Counted from the stretch's first letter, positions 1-7,261 are shown. The stretch: 8,278 nt of DNA from Thermoplasmatota archaeon (GCA_030595585.1 JAUVCY010000064.1:1-8278), one strand, 5' to 3'. A program made the numbers and translations. The notes: generated from the sequence alone by a model not told the origin.

Positions 1-3000
1 CCGACGATACGTTGGACAAGGGACCCTCACCGTTATCGTTAACGGCCGAGATCCAGTAGTAATACGTCGTTCCCACCTCTATCGTGGTATCCTCGTATTC
101 ATTGGTGCCCGAGGGTATCCTCTCAAGGACCGCCCTTCCATCCTCGTAGGGCGTTTCCGATCTGTAGATCCTGTATGAGCTTATGGCGGACCCGCCATCG
201 TGATCTACATCTCCCCAGGCGAGGATCAGGCCGTGGGGAAGGAGATGGGCGGAAAGGCCCTCCACCCTTCCGGGCCGGCCGCTGGCCAGTGAGCTCACCG
301 TGCCGGAAAAAGGCCCTTCACCGTGAACGTTGGAGGCTGATATGAAGTAGTAGTTGACAACACCGTTCTTGACGATATCGACAAAGCTGAACTGGTTGGG
401 CCCAAGGGTGGTCAATAGGGCCATTTGATCCGGCGATGTGCCGCTGTACAATGAGAATTCGGTGATGGGGAGCCCCCACGTATGCTCCGGGGTCTCCCAC
501 GAGAGGGTTATCCTGCCGTCCCCGGGTTCCGCACCCAGGGCCCTTGGGGCGGATGGTATCGATACCGCCTTGATCTCCACTATCTCCGAGAGCTCGGACT
601 CTCCCAGTGCGTTGGAACAGGAGACGGCGTAATATCTGTATCTTCCAGGGACCACCGGAGTTTCGAGATGGTCGGTGGTAAAGGGGTCCAGGGCCGCAAT
701 GGGAATCAGGTTATCAGGCGAATCTCCGCCGTAGATGCGATATTCGGAGAGCGGATAGCCTCCGGATATCTCCGGGCCGGACCAGGAGAGGTTATTTCGT
801 TGATAGAACGCCTCGCCGGTGAGATTTGTGGGAGGTGACGGAGGGGTGTTCGGCCACACCTCCAGGGTAGGGGACTTGATCCCCTCCCCGATCGTACGGA
901 ACTTGTATGAGATGCGATAGAAATAGGGCCGGGGCGCCTTTGAGATATTGTTATCGAAGTAGCTGTCCGTTGCCCCAAGTGTTGCCTGCTTGAACATGTA
1001 GGCCAGTGACAGCCCCTTGTACACCGTGTAATTGACGTCGAACATGTCGAGGTAGACCTGATCGACAAGGTCCCATTGGAGAGAGACCGACAGGTCACCC
1101 GGGGTGACCTCGAAGTTTAGGGGAGGAGATGGGACTATCTGTTCCGCATTTGCCATATTGGAGGGATAGCCCTCTCCGAGAACGTTGAAGTGGGCGGTGA
1201 TGACGTAGTAGAACGTCTGCGAGCTGAACTGGACTATCGTATCGTTGTACCAGTTGAGGCTGTTGACCTGGGCGATCGGTGAGAGGGATGTGGAGGAGGT
1301 CCCCCTGTAAACGGTATACCCCAGGAAATCAAAGGCGCCTCCGGATCGGTCGGGAGGCGACTCCCAGGAGAGGTTGATGTAGAAGATCCCCGCCGTCGCG
1401 GTGAGGTTTCCTGGAACGATGTCGTTGAACATGATCTTGGATGAGAAGAGATCGTAGTTGCCGTTATGTGATGTGTCATAGGCGCTGGATGTCGTTGGGA
1501 ACGTAGTGGATGAGGTTCTTCCGGCAAGGTATATCGAGTGAGCGTTGTCAACTTCGACGCCTGCGAGGTATTCATCCGCTGTTCCCCCCAGGTAAGTGGA
1601 GTAGTTCAGGCCGCCCCCCTCCGACATGTTCATCCTCATTACGTAAGCGTCATAACCCCCTGATCTCGTGGGATAGAGGGCGTCTGATGTGACGGGCAGG
1701 TTGGTCGATCCAGTAAAGCCGGCAACGTAAACGAACCCCTCATTGTCGAGGGTAAGTGCAGATCCCACGTCATGGCCCGTACCCCCGATGTAGGAGGAGT
1801 TCACAAGCGACCGGCCGTTCGATGCCAGAAGCGTAAGGAATCCGTCTGTATTTCCCTGATAGCTCCCCTGATAGCCGTTGCCCGTGGTGGGGAATCCGGT
1901 CGATGCGGTACTTCCGGTAATATAGGGCCTGCTTCGTGCGTCCAACTCTATATCGTATCCAAGGTCGTTTCCCGTTCCTCCAAGGTAGGTGGAGAAGGTG
2001 AGCGAACTACCCGCCGAGTTGAATTTGGTGATGAACACATCGGATGCCCCGTTATAGGTGCGGTCGAAGGCGGTGGATGTCGTCGGGAACCCGTTCGACT
2101 GGGTGGATCCTGTCACATAGGCATTTCCCGAGGAGTCGATATCAATGGCCATGCCGTAATCATCATCGTCATTGTCTCCCAGGAACGTGGAGTAGACGAG
2201 GGACCCACCGTTCGAGTGGAGTTTGGTGACGACCGCATCGTATCCGCCACCATTGTGTGAGGTGTCGTACGCTCCGGAGGTCGTGGGGTAGTTGTATTGG
2301 GCCCAATTCCAGTATCTGGAGGAGTAACCCGTGATATATGCGTAACCGCTGCTGTCCACAACGATGTCCCTCCCCACATCATCACCCCTCCTGCCGATAT
2401 ACGTGGAATAGGCAAGGGAGTTGCCTCCCGCGGATAGTTTGGTTACGAAGATATCCTTGTTCGACTGGGTCTGTTGGAACTGCCGGTCGTATGCGCTGGA
2501 CGTCGTGGGGTAATTGTTGGACAGGGTGGACCCAACGATATATGCGGAGCCGGAGCCATCCACGGCAAGGCCGTACCCGTAATCCACATTGGAACCTCCC
2601 AGATATGTGGAGTATATGATCCTATCCCCGCCCCTGCTCAGCTTGAACACGAAAGCATCCCCACTCCCTCCGTTGGATGTGTCAAATGCTCCGGATGAGA
2701 TAGGGAAATTGTTGGAGTAGGTCATGCCTCCAATGTAGATGCAACCCTTTCCATCGAGTTCCATGGAGTAACCGTGATCGTCGCTTCCTCCCCCCGCGTA
2801 TGTCGAGTATTCCAGGATGGGGTCGATGATCAGGGTCTGTGAGGTATCATATCGGCCAATTGAGTAGGATACGGCCCCTTCTTCAGATATCGTCCAGCTG
2901 GAAGGGACAGGCGTTCCATCGGTGAGAAATGATACCGGGGCCCGTTCCACGATGCTGCCCAATGTCGTTTCGATAAGGAGCTCCAGATCGACAATGCTGA

Positions 3001-3547
3001 CATCAGCGCCCGAATATATCATTCGGATATCCGAATGGTCCGCCGAAGGATGGACGATAAAATCGTATTTGAGGCTGCCGTCCTCGATGTGGAAGGAGAG
3101 GTCGATGTCATCGTAGACGTTCCTGTAGGTTATCCTCCGGTAGTGGGGGACGTCCGTGATCCAGCTGGACTCCTGCGAGCCGTGGAAGTAGTTGCTGATC
3201 CCATCTGTCGCCTCGGAGGGCTCCACCGTCGCCCCGTTGGCCCCGTCGAACGAGACGAAATAGCTGAAGCCGATCTCGCCCTCGACGAGGACGTACTGCA
3301 GTCCGCGCTCGAGGAACGCTATCTGCAGGGGTCCGCCCTCCGAGTAGAAGATAACGTTGTCGTTATCTATCTGGCCCTCATTTCTAACGAAATGGGTGGG
3401 CTGGGATACGTACGTCCCTGGGGTCTCATTGCTATCGGTATCAACGTCCTCTTCCACGTCACCGGAGATGGTCATGCCGGGTAAAAGAAGCATCAGGGTA
3501 AGGGCTATAGCTGACAGTATGTACGGGGCGGTCTTACTCCAAACCAG
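1..3547 (-). CDS. Secreted SBBP beta-propeller / fibronectin type III protein (C-terminus cut by window edge)
   Basis: The frame stays open from the left window edge to an in-frame stop above 3570, giving about 1,182 visible residues. The N-terminus looks like a signal peptide: a Lys-containing n-region, then a hydrophobic stretch (about residues 8-24). Residues about 30-240 resemble the N-terminal domain usual in SBBP proteins, with an FVRNEGQ motif and a closing LIIDPILEYSTY. Seven SBBP repeats (about 246-707) and five Fn3-like domains (about 708-1182) follow. Such proteins are secreted or surface-bound; binding or adhesion is plausible, but no enzyme motif is visible. The start is uncertain. 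A strong AAGGAGGTG site (3561-3553) has no in-frame ATG, GTG or TTG at proper spacing after it. CTG at 3547 lies 7 bases past GGAGG and is used here. Alternatives are TTG 3565, which precedes the site, ATT 3550, and ATG 3493, which would lose half the signal peptide. Confidence 0.9.
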   Translation of the reverse strand, partial: MVWSKTAPYILSAIALTLMLLLPGMTISGDVEEDVDTDSNETPGTYVSQPTHFVRNEGQIDNDNVIFYSEGGPLQIAFLERGLQYVLVEGEIGFSYFVSFDGANGATVEPSEATDGISNYFHGSQESSWITDVPHYRRITYRNVYDDIDLSFHIEDGSLKYDFIVHPSADHSDIRMIYSGADVSIVDLELLIETTLGSIVERAPVSFLTDGTPVPSSWTISEEGAVSYSIGRYDTSQTLIIDPILEYSTYAGGGSDDHGYSMELDGKGCIYIGGMTYSNNFPISSGAFDTSNGGSGDAFVFKLSRGGDRIIYSTYLGGSNVDYGYGLAVDGSGSAYIVGSTLSNNYPTTSSAYDRQFQQTQSNKDIFVTKLSAGGNSLAYSTYIGRRGDDVGRDIVVDSSGYAYITGYSSRYWNWAQYNYPTTSGAYDTSHNGGGYDAVVTKLHSNGGSLVYSTFLGDNDDDDYGMAIDIDSSGNAYVTGSTQSNGFPTTSTAFDRTYNGASDVFITKFNSAGSSLTFSTYLGGTGNDLGYDIELDARSRPYITGSTASTGFPTTGNGYQGSYQGNTDGFLTLLASNGRSLVNSSYIGGTGHDVGSALTLDNEGFVYVAGFTGSTNLPVTSDALYPTRSGGYDAYVMRMNMSEGGGLNYSTYLGGTADEYLAGVEVDNAHSIYLAGRTSSTTFPTTSSAYDTSHNGNYDLFSSKIMFNDIVPGNLTATAGIFYINLSWESPPDRSGGAFDFLGYTVYRGTSSTSLSPIAQVNSLNWYNDTIVQFSSQTFYYVITAHFNVLGEGYPSNMANAEQIVPSPPLNFEVTPGDLSVSLQWDLVDQVYLDMFDVNYTVYKGLSLAYMFKQATLGATDSYFDNNISKAPRPYFYRISYKFRTIGEGIKSPTLEVWPNTPPSPPTNLTGEAFYQRNNLSWSGPEISGGYPLSEYRIYGGDSPDNLIPIAALDPFTTDHLETPVVPGRYRYYAVSCSNALGESELSEIVEIKAVSIPSAPRALGAEPGDGRITLSWETPEHTWGLPITEFSLYSGTSPDQMALLTTLGPNQFSFVDIVKNGVVNYYFISASNVHGEGPFSGTVSSLASGRPGRVEGLSAHLLPHGLILAWGDVDHDGGSAISSYRIYRSETPYEDGRAVLERIPSGTNEYEDTTIEVGTTYYYWISAVNDNGEGPLSNVSS
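2..1426 (-). repeat. Five tandem fibronectin type III-like domains
   Basis: Five domains of about 92-95 residues lie at about 1426-1142, 1132-854, 847-566, 565-284 and 277-2. Each has a P.. L beta strand, an LSW core Trp, a Y.VYRG or YRIYRS strand and a YYY.ISA.N..GEGP closing strand, which is typical Fn3 architecture. Domain 2 is the most divergent (QWD in place of LSW). Domain 5 is nearly complete at the window edge, so the protein continues and may hold more domains or an anchor. Fn3 arrays in secreted archaeal proteins usually act as spacers or binding modules; the ligand cannot be read here. Confidence 0.82.
1427..2812 (-). repeat. Seven SBBP repeats (one seven-bladed propeller)
   Basis: Seven protein-level repeats of 59-72 residues begin near 2812, 2614, 2410, 2194, 1996, 1801 and 1603. 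The shared pattern is YSTYLGG, then an Asp-rich turn, a VD..G.AY.TG strand, an FPTT.. AYD strand and a closing D.F.TKL strand. The count of exactly seven fits a single closed seven-bladed propeller, for which the SBBP family is named. Blades 1, 2, 4 and 7 are closest to consensus. Blade 3 carries an extra aromatic and Asn-rich loop (about 2300-2325), and blade 6 has drifted in its first strand. The repeats have diverged at DNA level, so recent slippage or duplication is unlikely. Confidence 0.88.
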
Positions 3548-3552
3548 AATTA

Positions 3553-3561
3553 CACCTCCTT
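3553..3561 (-). promoter_or_regulatory. Strong Shine-Dalgarno site of the SBBP-Fn3 gene
   Basis: The minus strand reads AAGGAGGTG, a near-perfect complement of the archaeal 16S 3' end. In the SBBP frame the codons after it are ATT (3550), CTG (3547) and GTT (3544). The out-of-frame GTG and TTG here run straight into TAA stops. The site therefore points to a non-standard start, most likely CTG at 3547, or to a base error in the assembly. Confidence 0.65.
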
Positions 3562-3581
3562 CCAAGAGAGAGTATATCAGG

Positions 3582-3596
3582 CACCCTTAGAGGGTG
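3582..3596 (-). promoter_or_regulatory. Perfect hairpin in the SBBP-Fn3 leader
   Basis: CACCCT and AGGGTG form a 6-bp stem with a 3-base loop, about 20 bases upstream of the ribosome binding site. It lies inside the leader if transcription starts from the TATA box near 3647. No T-run follows it, so a regulatory or mRNA-stability role fits better than termination. Confidence 0.35.
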
Positions 3597-3641
3597 TTGT
3601 TAATAAACAGTTACGGTACATTTGCTTAACCGTTTTTCATA

Positions 3642-3651
3642 GTATATAAAC
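3642..3651 (-). promoter_or_regulatory. TATA box for the SBBP-Fn3 gene
   Basis: The minus strand reads GTTTATATAC, close to the archaeal TATA consensus, in the gap between the polymerase terminator and the secreted protein gene. A start about 25 bases downstream would fall near 3622 and leave a leader of about 75 bases. A second, weaker TTTATTAA (about 3600-3607) could drive a shorter leader. The gene is thus probably transcribed apart from the polymerase block. Confidence 0.55.
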
Positions 3652-3715
3652 TAGGGTGAGAGAATTGTTGAAAGGAAAAGTAATAAGGGGTAGTACATAA
3701 GCCCGAACAGAGGAT

Positions 3716-3778
3716 AAAAAGAAAAGATGTACCGGCCGAAAAGGACCGGCACATAAGATAAGGCCCGGGGATCGGGCC
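3716..3778 (-). terminator. Tandem hairpins plus T-rich tract after the polymerase gene
   Basis: Just after the polymerase stop, the minus strand has GGCCCG/CGGGCC with a 5-base loop (3778-3762). A 9-bp stem with two G-T pairs and a 6-base loop follows (3752-3729), and then a run TCTTTTCTTTTT (3727-3716). Archaeal termination depends mainly on T-runs, so the T tract is the likely stop point and the hairpins may help release or protect the 3' end. This separates the block 3787-8157 from the SBBP-Fn3 gene. Confidence 0.65.
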
Positions 3779-3786
3779 GACAATGA

Positions 3787-6066
3787 TCATGGGGACATCA
3801 AGCGTTTCTGTTCCACGCCTTTCAAACCCATGAGGGCGTGTTTTTCATCGACGCCGAAGACGGAGAGCGCGGACGCCGCCGCCCTGGCGGAGAGCTCAAG
3901 GTACCTGTTCACGTCGTATCGGACGCCGTCCATGTCATCATCCAGCAGGCACACCCTGGCCTCGGGCCTCCTGGAGCCGTGGTCCAGGACCACGAACCTC
4001 ACCTTCTGACCCGCGTTCACCTCGAAGCCCGCCCTCCTGAGGAGCTTCATCGCCGCCACGTGCTCTGAGTCCGTGGTGTATTCGTCCAGCGTCCGGGAGG
4101 TCCTTATGGTGAGCGCAAGGTCGGCCGGGTCCACCTCCCTGCTCCTGAGCACCTCCCCGTACCTGCCCAGCACGGAGAAGGCGTCGGGAATGAACGAGGG
4201 GACCTCCTCCGCGCTGGGGGACGCAGAGAGCGCCTGTATGACCGCCGTCTGGAGGTCCGATATGAACTTGGGGGTGGAGTGCTGCCTTATCTCCAGCCCC
4301 CTGACCTTGATCTCCCCGTCGTCCCTGACCCCGTAGTATCTGGTCAGGGCCCCCACCCCGTTGGCCCTGTTTGGAAGGAAGGCGATCCACCTGTATCTGG
4401 CATCCACGGATATGGGGATGTCCACGCCCCTCTCGATCGCCGCGGCCACTTCGTCCGCCCCGTCAAGGGGTCCCTTTATCCAGAGGGAATCCACTATCCC
4501 GTGGAGGATGGAGAACCCCGCCTCCTCCGCAACCTCCTTGGCCCTGAGCATGAACTCCCTGGCGTAGGCGGTGATCGATTCGTGCGCCTCGATCCGGCCG
4601 AACCTGGCGTTCTTGTATCCGGTGTAGCCGAAACAGGTGACCAGCAGCCATTTGAGCATGTTGGAGGCGTGGTGGTACCTCCCTTTCCCCTCAGGGGGTT
4701 TGAGGGGGCCGAGGTCCGCCTCCCCGTCCTGATATGGGGCCCCCTCGCTTTCGAGGTACATCCTCTTGTAGCGCATCCTGCTTTCGAGGACCCTTCCCAC
4801 GACCGTGGAGATGAGCCCCTGCTGTTTCGAGCAGATGTGGTATCCAAGGCCCGGCACGGTGTTTTTCTGTTCGGGGGTGCAGCATTCGCAGTTGAGCGTC
4901 TCCACGGAGATGTTCTTCTTCCACATTATGTGCGGATAGAAGGAGGAGAAGTCCATCTCCACGACGTCCGAGAAGGCCCCGACGATGGGGTCGAATATGT
5001 GGCCTCCCCTGTCGCTTCTGATGAGCTCCAGGCCGCTCTTCCACTCCTCGGCCAGGTTCTTCTTCCACCTGATAAGATACCCCCTCCTGGCCGCCTCCAC
5101 GCACTCCATGTAGGAGATGGCCGACCCCGGGGAGAGCCTGGCCATCGATTGGAGCGGGAGCAGGGAGAGCCTGGAGAGAAGTGCAAGGCCCAGGAGGCCC
5201 CCCTCCTTGACCACGAAGGAGTTCCTCTCGTCGATGTGGAGCCTCCCGTTCATGAGGCACGGGGAGGGCTTGTAGAGTACGTTGCCGTAGCTGAAGTGGG
5301 AGGTCCCCTTCTTGAACGGTGCCCGGAGGGGGGACCCGGAGCGGTCCAGGATCAATTTTCCCTCCACGTTGTTCACCCGGGCCCTGTACTGGAGGTAGGG
5401 CATGCCGAAGGAGTCCCCTCCCGAGGTGGTGAGGATGTCGGGGTCTTTTCTCCCTATCATCGAGACGAGCTCCAGTATCAGGTCCTCCTCGGAGCCCCCC
5501 TCCACCTTCTCATCGTCCACCTGCACGGCGGTGAGGCGGTCGTCCATGGACGGGACCGGGCCGTTCTTCTCGGGGATGATATCCATGCGGGAACAGGAGA
5601 GGGGTGGGAGGTGGGAGGTGACCCAGTCTGGCTCGTCCAGAACGCGGAACGAGCTGGTCACCTCCACGTGTGCGAGCGGGTATATGCCATTTTCCATGAA
5701 GTAGCGGGTGGGGAGCCTGATATCCACGTCGTACAGCTCGAACTCCTTCCAGCGCCCCCACCCCTCTATCATCTCCGCGATACGGCCCATCATCGAGTAT
5801 CTGGAGATATCTATCCGGAGGGAGGGCGAGGGTGACCTGTGTTGGACGTCAAGGACCCTCTCTACCATCTCCACCCTGCGGACCCCCTCGTGGGAGGAGA
5901 GCACGTCGCCCAGCCACCGCAGCCTCTCCTTTGGGCCCCCCACGGAGATCGTAGGATGAAATGGAACCGATAGCCTGGTCCTCCTGCCGTTCTCCTGAAG
6001 GACCCAGATGTCCATCAGGTCGGCCCCTCTGTCTGGGTATGCGTCGAGAACCCACCCTCTGATCAA
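3787..6066 (-). CDS. polB: B-family DNA polymerase, archaeal PolB2-like, with exonuclease site lost
   Basis: A 759-residue protein with the full archaeal PolB layout: N-terminal domain (YDVDIRLPTRYFMENGIYP at about 112-130), exonuclease region (about 155-300), palm and fingers (about 365-530) and thumb to the end. Motif A keeps its aspartate (DFSSFYPHI, D372). Motif B keeps Lys472, but the usual NSxYG reads VTCFG. Motif C reads HGIVDS rather than YGDTDS, so the first aspartate is Ile524 and the metal-binding D526 remains. The exonuclease motifs are degraded: Exo I is MDII without the Glu, Exo II is GGDSFGMPY with Gly in place of Asp, and Exo III has Phe and Glu for Tyr and Asp. These features match the archaeal PolB2 group, first described as inactivated and, in Crenarchaeota, later tied to error-prone damage tolerance. 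A Cys cluster (C393, C395, C396, C412) lies between motifs A and B. TTG at 6066 is chosen because the IRGWVLDAYPD start fits PolB and GAGGCG lies 5 bases upstream. Confidence 0.93.
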   Translation of the reverse strand: MIRGWVLDAYPDRGADLMDIWVLQENGRRTRLSVPFHPTISVGGPKERLRWLGDVLSSHEGVRRVEMVERVLDVQHRSPSPSLRIDISRYSMMGRIAEMIEGWGRWKEFELYDVDIRLPTRYFMENGIYPLAHVEVTSSFRVLDEPDWVTSHLPPLSCSRMDIIPEKNGPVPSMDDRLTAVQVDDEKVEGGSEEDLILELVSMIGRKDPDILTTSGGDSFGMPYLQYRARVNNVEGKLILDRSGSPLRAPFKKGTSHFSYGNVLYKPSPCLMNGRLHIDERNSFVVKEGGLLGLALLSRLSLLPLQSMARLSPGSAISYMECVEAARRGYLIRWKKNLAEEWKSGLELIRSDRGGHIFDPIVGAFSDVVEMDFSSFYPHIMWKKNISVETLNCECCTPEQKNTVPGLGYHICSKQQGLISTVVGRVLESRMRYKRMYLESEGAPYQDGEADLGPLKPPEGKGRYHHASNMLKWLLVTCFGYTGYKNARFGRIEAHESITAYAREFMLRAKEVAEEAGFSILHGIVDSLWIKGPLDGADEVAAAIERGVDIPISVDARYRWIAFLPNRANGVGALTRYYGVRDDGEIKVRGLEIRQHSTPKFISDLQTAVIQALSASPSAEEVPSFIPDAFSVLGRYGEVLRSREVDPADLALTIRTSRTLDEYTTDSEHVAAMKLLRRAGFEVNAGQKVRFVVLDHGSRRPEARVCLLDDDMDGVRYDVNRYLELSARAAASALSVFGVDEKHALMGLKGVEQKRLMSP

Positions 6067-6071
6067 TGTAA

Positions 6072-6092
6072 CGCCTCGCAGCTGTCGAGGCG
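6072..6092 (-). promoter_or_regulatory. Perfect hairpin covering the polymerase ribosome binding site
   Basis: On the minus strand CGCCTCG pairs with CGAGGCG across the loop ACAGCTG: 7 bp, all matched, mostly G-C. The 3' arm contains GAGGCG, the only plausible ribosome binding site for the TTG start at 6066, at 5-base spacing. In a transcript reading through from the phosphatase gene, the stem would hide that site. As DNA it is also a near-palindrome, so a protein operator is an alternative reading. No strong TATA box lies ahead of it; CTTTAAG near 6108-6114 is weak. Confidence 0.5.
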
Positions 6093-6149
6093 AGATCCGT
6101 GTCAGCGCTTAAAGGAAGCTGAAAGGGGGAGAGGGGGCTGAATATGTAC

Positions 6150-7166
6150 CTACTTATCCTTCCAGTCGACGATATCCCTCTTCTTGAAGTCGAGCCCCTT
6201 GAGCTGGATGAGCTTGATATCGTCCGTGGACCCTATGGTCTTGTCGGGGTGAACAAGTGCCCGGCCCAGCAGGATGCCCCCGGCGCCATTGCCGCGGAAC
6301 CTGCTGGATGAGCAGAGGGTCAGGATCTTCCCGCCGTACATGGCGTAGCCCGAAGCCTTCTTGTCGTGGCCCCTGATGAGGACCTTCCTGCCCATCTCGT
6401 TCAGGAAGATGTTGAGGTACTCCTCGTCGAAATCGCACTCGTCGCTGATCTCCCCCCTGTCCACCTCCAGCTCACGCGGGCTTCCCCACACCGTGGTGGA
6501 TATGATGTCTGCGTCGGTGGTCTTGAACATCCCCACGGGTTTTGTCCTTCCGCGGGGAAAGGCGGCGTGGGAGGCCACGATGCCGTTTGGCGTCCTGGCG
6601 AACAGGGGCAAACTGGAGAAGATCCCTCCGATGTTATCCATTATCTCGTCCGCCATATCCTCCCCGAACATATCCTCCACCTCATCGGGCAGGTCGTAGT
6701 TGCTGAACTCCATGAACTCCTTCGCCTCGTGGTTTCCCCGGAGGAGGTAGATGTCCTCGGGATAGGTGGCCTTGGCGGCGAGCAGGAACAGCAGCGTCTT
6801 TAGACCGCCGTTCTCTATGTAGGGAGGGGAGAGATCTATGTAGTTGCCCATGAACAGGAGCTTGAGCCCCACCTCCTTCAATCCCCCCTCCGTACCCTTC
6901 TCGTGAAGCGTGCTGTTTATCTTCTCCAGTTTCCGAACGAGGTTCTGGGCTGTGATCAGGTCCCCGTGGAGGTCCCCTACGAAATAGAGGTAGTAGGCGG
7001 TCTTGAACTTGTACTTGAAATCCATCAGAGGGAAGGTGTTCCACTTCTTCAGTATCTGCGACATCCCATTGAGGAAGGCCGAGACATCCTCCGCGTCATC
7101 CTTCGAGAGCTCCTTCACCTTATCCTTGTCATCGATAATGGACCCTGCCCAATCCTTTATATTCAT
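6150..7166 (-). CDS. PPP-family metallophosphatase (Ser/Thr phosphatase-like)
   Basis: A 338-residue protein with the PPP motif order: VGDLHGD (D65, H67), GNYIDLS (107-113), LLRGNHE (N145, H146), SHAAF (H200) and IRGHDKKASGY (H267). The family hydrolyses phosphoester bonds with two metals, mostly on phosphoserine or phosphothreonine, in the cytoplasm. Two changes stand out. The motif normally read GDxxDRG has Asn108 for the metal-bridging Asp and Leu112 for the phosphate-binding Arg, so activity may be weak or the substrate different. An N-terminal extension of about 60 residues and a C-terminal tail of about 40 flank the core. ATG 7166 is preferred to the upstream ATG 7247, because the latter would place the TATA box (7195-7204) inside the gene and the residues between look non-conserved. 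The gene sits between the RecA-like pair and the polymerase, 95 and 83 bases from its neighbours. A diadenosine tetraphosphatase-like role is a less likely alternative. Confidence 0.88.
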   Translation of the reverse strand: MNIKDWAGSIIDDKDKVKELSKDDAEDVSAFLNGMSQILKKWNTFPLMDFKYKFKTAYYLYFVGDLHGDLITAQNLVRKLEKINSTLHEKGTEGGLKEVGLKLLFMGNYIDLSPPYIENGGLKTLLFLLAAKATYPEDIYLLRGNHEAKEFMEFSNYDLPDEVEDMFGEDMADEIMDNIGGIFSSLPLFARTPNGIVASHAAFPRGRTKPVGMFKTTDADIISTTVWGSPRELEVDRGEISDECDFDEEYLNIFLNEMGRKVLIRGHDKKASGYAMYGGKILTLCSSSRFRGNGAGGILLGRALVHPDKTIGSTDDIKLIQLKGLDFKKRDIVDWKDK

Positions 7167-7169
7167 GGT

Positions 7170-7185
7170 CTCCCCCGGGATAACA
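7170..7185 (-). promoter_or_regulatory. GGGATAACA element and G-rich ribosome binding site ahead of the phosphatase
   Basis: The plus strand has GGGATAACA at 7177-7185; the minus strand reads TGTTATCCC followed by a GGGGGAG ribosome-binding-like run, then ATG at 7166. The same nine bases occur at 8173-8181 ahead of the RecA-like gene, also followed by GGGGA. The position, just downstream of the TATA box near the expected transcription start, is where archaeal repressors often bind. A shared operator is an inference. Confidence 0.4.
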
Positions 7186-7194
7186 ACTGAATAT

Positions 7195-7204
7195 GAATAT
7201 AAAT
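7195..7204 (-). promoter_or_regulatory. TATA box of the phosphatase gene
   Basis: The minus strand reads ATTTATATTC inside a longer AT-rich stretch. A start about 25 bases downstream falls near 7174, leaving a leader of only about 8 bases before ATG 7166. This supports that start and suggests the phosphatase can be transcribed on its own, apart from the RecA-like and 76-residue genes. Confidence 0.6.
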
Positions 7205-7209
7205 AACCT

Positions 7210-7223
7210 ACGAAACATTTCGT
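7210..7223. promoter_or_regulatory. Inverted repeat just upstream of the phosphatase TATA box
   Basis: ACGAAA and TTTCGT flank a 2-base centre, a perfect 6-2-6 inverted repeat ending 6 bases upstream of the TATA box. It lies in the TFB-recognition and activator zone, so a dimeric regulator could bind here. No second copy was found in the window. Confidence 0.35.
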
Positions 7224-7261
7224 CTGATATCGTTCCTGCAGTTCCAATAAATGATGTGATA

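Noticed and set aside
1427..2812. Regularly spaced repeats suggestive of an array
   Set aside because: The roughly 195-216 base period comes from protein-level SBBP repeats that have diverged at DNA level. There are no identical short direct repeats as in CRISPR.
1772..3484. Several plus-strand frames of 60-160 codons opposite the SBBP gene
   Set aside because: They follow the repeat period of the minus-strand gene and have no plausible motifs.
4279..5835. 518-codon open frame on the plus strand opposite the polymerase
   Set aside because: It is an antisense shadow of a GC-rich gene: low-complexity Gly, Pro, Glu and Val content, no recognisable motif, and full overlap with a clearly real polymerase.
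6124..6137. G-rich mirror repeat (AGGGGGAGAGGGGG on the plus strand), considered as a G-quadruplex or terminator
   Set aside because: Only two G-runs are present, too few for a simple four-tract quadruplex, and there is no T-run on the coding strand.
6067..6149. Independent promoter for the polymerase
   Set aside because: Only a weak CTTTAAG is present, with no clear TFB element. A start from it would fall within the hairpin, so read-through from the phosphatase gene is as likely.
7167..7247. Upstream ATG at 7247 as the phosphatase start
   Set aside because: It would put the TATA box and ribosome binding site inside the coding region and add 27 residues that look like translated promoter.
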